Shown in pieces: positions 59,844 to 64,000 of a DNA stretch of 64,000 bases (its first letter is position 1; each line of letters begins with the position of its first letter). Source of the DNA: Blattamonas nauphoetae (Eukaryota; Preaxostyla; Oxymonadida). Made by a program: the position numbers and the translations under genes. The stretch spans positions 29,508 to 93,507 of the forward strand of contig JARBJD010000289.1 of the NCBI GenBank assembly GCA_033064195.1, written 5' to 3'. The notes below the pieces were generated by a model that was not told the origin of the DNA, made no database searches, and saw only the letters and a program-made list of their open reading frames with translations.

Positions 59844-61457
59844 TTATTCTATATTGTCTTCTTCATCGATTTCTGACTCAAGAGCAGACCTTCTAAGCAG
59901 TTCTGCATACTTTGGATCGATCACGTAGCACCATACTCTTGCTTTATTCACTGTGACTTTCTTTCTGGTACAATGCTCATTTAAATCCATCTGGAACGTC
60001 TTTAGTTTTTTGTAATATTCAGGCATGAGTTCAGCCGCATATGAGCATGGCATTCCTTTCTCCAATTCGTCAATGTGTTCCAGACAAAAGTCTCCAATTG
60101 TTGATCTAGAAACTTCTTGGAGTAGACATCTGGCATCTGTGTTTGGCAATTGTCTTGGATTGAATTTAGAAATGTCCCTTTGTCTGAAAGAGGTCAACAA
60201 ATGTGAGTAGAATTCAGGAGAGAATGAGCGAATGAGGTTTAGGAAATAGTTGGCATCATCCTTACGTTTATTGGACACTTTGCCCACGCAGTAACGTCTG
60301 TCGTCGACTTCAATCTTTACTGGATATGCATTGTTTGTACAGAAGATTAGGTTGGCTGCATTCTCGGCATCACAACGGGCGATTCCTTTCTCGTTTGCTC
60401 TGAAACTTGTATCTGATATGATGGATTTGAGAGCATCAAAATTGGACATTCTTTCTTCACCAGCATTCTTCAGTTCATTGCAGACAATCAGCATCTTTCC
60501 TTCAATCACTGTATTGAATGTACCACATAGTTCCTGAATATCTGTGACGTTTGGAGCAGAGTATCCACGCATTAGTTCACAGAGCACATTGGTCCACATA
60601 TTCTTGCCAATTCCTTGCATTCCCTTCAAGATTATGACAGACGCTGTCTTCTGACCTGGATTCTGAATGACAAAAGAAATCCAATTCAAGATGAAGTTGT
60701 ACAATTCGTCACTGTTGTCGGAAATTATCTCTTTGGTGAAATCTAAGAATGGTTGAATAAGCTCATTGTTTACTTCATCAACGAATGGGTATTTGTATCC
60801 TTGAAATAGTGAGAACATTTCTGGATTGTCACTGATGAATCGAATGCCATTGACCATGAAACGATTGCGATTGTCCTCGAATAGGCTTTGGCAATTGAAT
60901 ACTTTCACTTTCTTTGGATCCTCGTTTGGTATGGTCACTTTGATTGATTTCAATAATCTTAGGACATTGCTTTCTTTCTGAACATTGACGCAGTAGCAGA
61001 GATCAAGGGAACTGTATTCTTTCACAATGCATAGCAATGATACTTCAATGCAACGAAGAACTTTCAGCAGATCTCTCAGAACTTCCTTTTCTGATTTGTA
61101 TTCTTTATTTGTGGCCTTTTTCCTGATTGTAGAGAAGTCAAATGGAGACAGAAGATCAATTTTTTCTTTGTATGGCTCATCAATGCTTTGTTCAAGGCAT
61201 TGGTGCTCCTCGGATTCATCAATGCTGTCAAATACATCTGAGACATCGTAGTCTGTGAGAGGAATAACTAGTTCGTCATTGTAGTATTTTTCATTGTGGA
61301 TTCGAATGATTTTGACGAGTACTCCTGGATGCGAAATATTGGATGCGTATCTGATTCTTTGAGCATTAGGGTTAGGGTTAGGGTTAGGGTTAGGGTTAGG
61401 GCAACCTACTCCTAAACCTAAACCCAACCTTTTCACCAACCTCAATCGATTCAGCAT
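59844..61457 (-). CDS. SF3 (D5-type) helicase protein
   Basis: A 537-residue frame with a superfamily 3 helicase core: Walker A KGMQGIGKN (Lys about 285), motif B with hydrophobic run then NEL (KMLIVCNEL, about 321-329), motif C LIFCTNN (about 370-376) and a following basic segment (DDRRYCVGK). This is the replicative helicase type of large DNA viruses, polinton-like and other mobile elements, usually fused to a primase. No primase domain precedes it. The first about 45 residues come from telomeric repeat DNA (PNPN repeats), so the natural start is probably downstream or lost. It is flanked by satellite on one side and a telomere-like tract on the other. Probably a remnant of an integrated element. 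Confidence 0.85.
   Translation of the reverse strand: MLNRLRLVKRLGLGLGVGCPNPNPNPNPNPNAQRIRYASNISHPGVLVKIIRIHNEKYYNDELVIPLTDYDVSDVFDSIDESEEHQCLEQSIDEPYKEKIDLLSPFDFSTIRKKATNKEYKSEKEVLRDLLKVLRCIEVSLLCIVKEYSSLDLCYCVNVQKESNVLRLLKSIKVTIPNEDPKKVKVFNCQSLFEDNRNRFMVNGIRFISDNPEMFSLFQGYKYPFVDEVNNELIQPFLDFTKEIISDNSDELYNFILNWISFVIQNPGQKTASVIILKGMQGIGKNMWTNVLCELMRGYSAPNVTDIQELCGTFNTVIEGKMLIVCNELKNAGEERMSNFDALKSIISDTSFRANEKGIARCDAENAANLIFCTNNAYPVKIEVDDRRYCVGKVSNKRKDDANYFLNLIRSFSPEFYSHLLTSFRQRDISKFNPRQLPNTDARCLLQEVSRSTIGDFCLEHIDELEKGMPCSYAAELMPEYYKKLKTFQMDLNEHCTRKKVTVNKARVWCYVIDPKYAELLRRSALESEIDEEDNIE
61366..61431. repeat. Interstitial telomeric repeats, head-to-head
   Basis: Six perfect TTAGGG units (61366-61401), then caacctact, then a degenerate C-rich tract (cctaaacctaaacccaacc, 61412-61430) of the opposite orientation. 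This is the layout expected where two chromosome ends were joined. Confidence 0.85.
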
Positions 61458-63060
61458 CTAAAAACGTATTTTTCCAAAATTTTTTGGGAAATTCCGGAAT
61501 ATTTTCTACTGAACACTTAAGCATACACTTTCGAAACTGTATTTTGAGCTTTGCTCCCCAACGAAGACTCGAATCATGATGAAATTTTGTATGAACAACA
61601 ATCGTTGATGATTACGTGTTCACACAAAAGTTTTGAAATCGGTTGACTGTGAAGAAAGTTATGACCAAAATACACTTTTGCCCACTTTTCAGCCAAGCCG
61701 GCATGCGACCCATACCCGACCCTGAACATAACCTTTCAAAATTTTTAAAATTTAGATCTTGCCGGGATATGATCATGGTTGAAATGTTTTGAAATATAAC
61801 ATTGGGATAGGAGATATGGGCCTTTCAAAATCCAAAAATCCTAAAATCTGCTAAGTCGGCACCGACCCCGAAAAACTCTAAGTAAAAAAAATTCAAAAAT
61901 ATCAAAAATCATCCAAAATTGGTGTCTTTCGTTCTATCACGAACAAAAACATATTTTTAACAAATTTTGCAAAAGTCCAAATGGACACTCCGCATGGTAT
62001 GGACATGAAGATAACAAGACCGGTTCAAAAACAACTTACTCAAAAATACCATTCAACAAATCACCTATTTTTGAAAATGCGGAGACCTCATTGATCAACG
62101 ATCATGGTTGCGTTTTATTTGAACAGAATTCAGTCTTTGTGACGATGTAGGACTCACAAGTTCGGATATTTGGTTGACGAAAATCAACATAGTTGGCACC
62201 ATATTGCGAAAAACTCCAAGTATAAAAAATCCAAAAAAAATCGAAAAACACTCCAAACTGAGCTTTATCGTTCCTTTTGAACCCAAACACATCTTTTATC
62301 ATTTCATTGAATGTCAACATCGATCAATATCATTCCACTGACATGAAAAAAGCCACCTAATGATAATTACACCAAATATCAATAACAACAATGGACCAAA
62401 AATAAAAGACATTTGTCTTCCCCACAGAGGATTACGCTCGCTCGAGTCGAGCTTGATTAACAGTTTCTGACTAGCGCAGCGACGGCAGAAACTGCTAATC
62501 AAGCCGAAGACAAGTGCGAAGGGGTTGAAGGGACTTGTCCCCTTCGAAGCTCGCGCAGCGAAAGTCTACAAAACATAACAAATGCAATCTCAACACCAGG
62601 AACAGAATATCAAAACTATTGGATTTCAACAATCCTCCAGATATCTTCAATAGAATAAATACCTCTTCTCAATTTTACGATCAACATTGAACAATCACTT
62701 CTATCAAAACACTCATGTCAACTTTAAGTAAACCTGAAATTACAACACGGAAATATCTGAAGCTGAAAGCTAGTCTCCGCATCATCATATATCCCTGCAA
62801 ATTGACAATATCAATACAATACTGATCATATCAAGATCACTTTATCTTTTCCACCCTTCTTTCTAACTTCGTCAAATCAATTGATAATCCCTAATGTACC
62901 ATTCAATCAATCTACAAAAGATATTTTTTCTTTAAAGGTAACATGAAGTAAGGAGATTTTCTACAGATCGTAACGTTAAGCTACTCTACCATATCGAATC
63001 CCCACTCATCTCAAGATTATCTATATCAATCACCACAAATGCTCACATGAGCTACCCACA
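61458..63060. other. Noncoding, AT-rich
   Basis: No supportable gene. Contains two strong hairpins (62452-62503, 62517-62546). Two stretches (about 61855-61960 and 62165-62300) share the wording of a degenerate repeat: ggcacc, aaaaactc-aagta and ccaaa-tcttt-gttc. Confidence 0.6.
62452..62546. other. Pair of adjacent hairpins
   Basis: First: an 18-bp stem with one mismatch, cttgattaacagtttctg pairing with cagaaactgctaatcaag (62452-62469 / 62486-62503). Second: cgaagggg pairing with ccccttcg (62517-62524 / 62539-62546). They are locally GC-rich within AT-rich DNA. RNA or palindromic DNA role unknown. Confidence 0.7.
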
Positions 63061-63080
63061 CATATTCCTTACATGTCACA

Positions 63081-63957
63081 TCATTCAAAACTCAACATTA
63101 TGCTCGTTCGGATCAGTGACACGTAAGAGAAGAACGAGAAAGAAACTCTTACCAATAATAATAATAAAAAGAAGAAGAAGAATAACAATAATCCAAAATG
63201 CAACAAATTACTTCTTTTCCTCCTTGTTTTATACCGGCATCCAAAAGCTTCCAAATGGATTAAGTTCTTGACTTTATCGTTCACTTGCTGAGTCGTAAAA
63301 CCCATCATGTTTCCAATCTGGTTGTTCAGGTAATTCTTCTTCTTCAACCCAATAAGCCTCTTGACCTGCTTTGGTGTCCATCGTTTTGGATTGGTTCTTG
63401 TGTTTCTTTCAGGAGAACTATCCAACCTTTCTTGAACATCTTCATACGGACGATCATTCTCACCCCATTCACATGGTCGTGGTCTTTGAACTTCTCGATT
63501 GGGACCTCTTTTCCGAACTTGAAGACACTTCGATCATTCCATTTTCCGTCTCTTGTTCGGGATGCTTCCGGGCTTCCTTGGAGAAAAGCGAATAAACTCA
63601 ACTGAACTATCTTCACAGTCCAGCTTTCTTTGATCAATCCTTCTGCGATTGTGTGGTTTGTTCAGACCTTCGAAGCCAACCACACCAAATGATTCACAAC
63701 TTCGTCCAGATTTTCCATGTTCCCAGACAGATTGTTGCAAATATCCTCTCGTCCCATCTTGATCCTAATCTCACGACTGTGAGATGAAAATTGTCGATGG
63801 TCGGTATACGCTTTTCTCCGTTCGGCCCTCTGATGCACCCCTTGCACAATGCATCATCTGCTGGTCCAGTATGTATCAGCATTGCTTCTCCATCCCAATG
63901 CTTATACGAAATTTTTTTCCTCATCGGTCCAATCCCCTCTTGTGATTTCTTTCTCAA
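63081..63957 (-). CDS. Myb/SANT-like DNA-binding gene, partly resolved
   Basis: The minus frame at 63425-63200 holds RWTPKQVKRLIGLKKKNYL and QIGNMMGFTTQQVNDKVKNL, a Myb/SANT-like helix-turn-helix. Upstream segments (63637-63430: SVFKFGKEVPIEKFKDHDHV; 63957-63700: KISYKHWDGEAMLIHTGP and DALCKGCIRGPNGEKR) lie in other frames and look like earlier exons. Joins are not fixed. Possibly a domesticated or mobile-element DNA-binding protein; function unknown. Confidence 0.5.
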
Positions 63958-63976
63958 ACCGATGTCTGAGGAGCCT

Positions 63977-64000
63977 GATTAGGCTAGGCTTAGGCTAGGC
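63977..64000 (+). repeat. Short ttaggc-like repeat at the window edge
   Basis: The last bases read ttaggctaggcttaggctaggc, two imperfect copies of an 11-bp unit (taggctaggct). The array is cut by the window end, so its extent is unknown. Confidence 0.5.

Overview
The window is nuclear DNA of a microbial eukaryote. Coding exons are separated by very short GT-AG introns (31, 31, 32, 39, 42, 46 and 56 nt where I could fix both ends, one of about 101 nt). There is a TTAGGG telomere-type tract at 61366-61401, and eukaryotic Tc1/mariner-, Merlin- and hAT-type transposons are present. An oxymonad or other metamonad protist would fit, but the sequence alone does not settle the lineage.

Layout: 1-3084 holds a complete Tc1/mariner element (565-2014) and a Merlin (ISXO2-like) transposase. 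3085-23374 and 32689-50760 are two direct, nearly identical copies of one roughly 18-kb block. Each block carries, in order, a region of unresolved open segments, a low-complexity/coiled-coil gene, the cohesin kleisin RAD21/SCC1 (minus), histone acetyltransferase HAT1 (minus) and separase (plus). Between the blocks lies a 9.3-kb single-copy spacer with a decayed DNA polymerase delta tail and a complete PDS5 gene (plus). Three parts of the sister-chromatid cohesion pathway are therefore neighbours: the ring-closing kleisin, the protease that cuts it and the HEAT-repeat regulator that binds it. This is the most striking content of the window.

The two blocks differ mainly by one transposon in copy 1, scattered 1-2 nt homopolymer indels, and a cluster of substitutions in the separase protease half. 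A 2210-bp Tc1/mariner-like element with iteron-rich termini sits in a RAD21 coding exon of copy 1, flanked by a TA duplication; copy 2 keeps the empty site. RAD21 and HAT1 look intact at the tested sites only in copy 2. Each separase copy has one different single-base frame break.

50761-64000 is repeat-rich and looks subtelomeric. It holds a 3.5-kb hAT-like element with perfect 8-bp target duplications and no visible transposase, a decayed ABCC transporter, a minisatellite, a 216-bp satellite with higher-order and inverted copies, an SF3 (D5-type) helicase gene whose N-terminal reading frame runs through a head-to-head telomeric repeat, and a Myb/SANT-like gene at the end.
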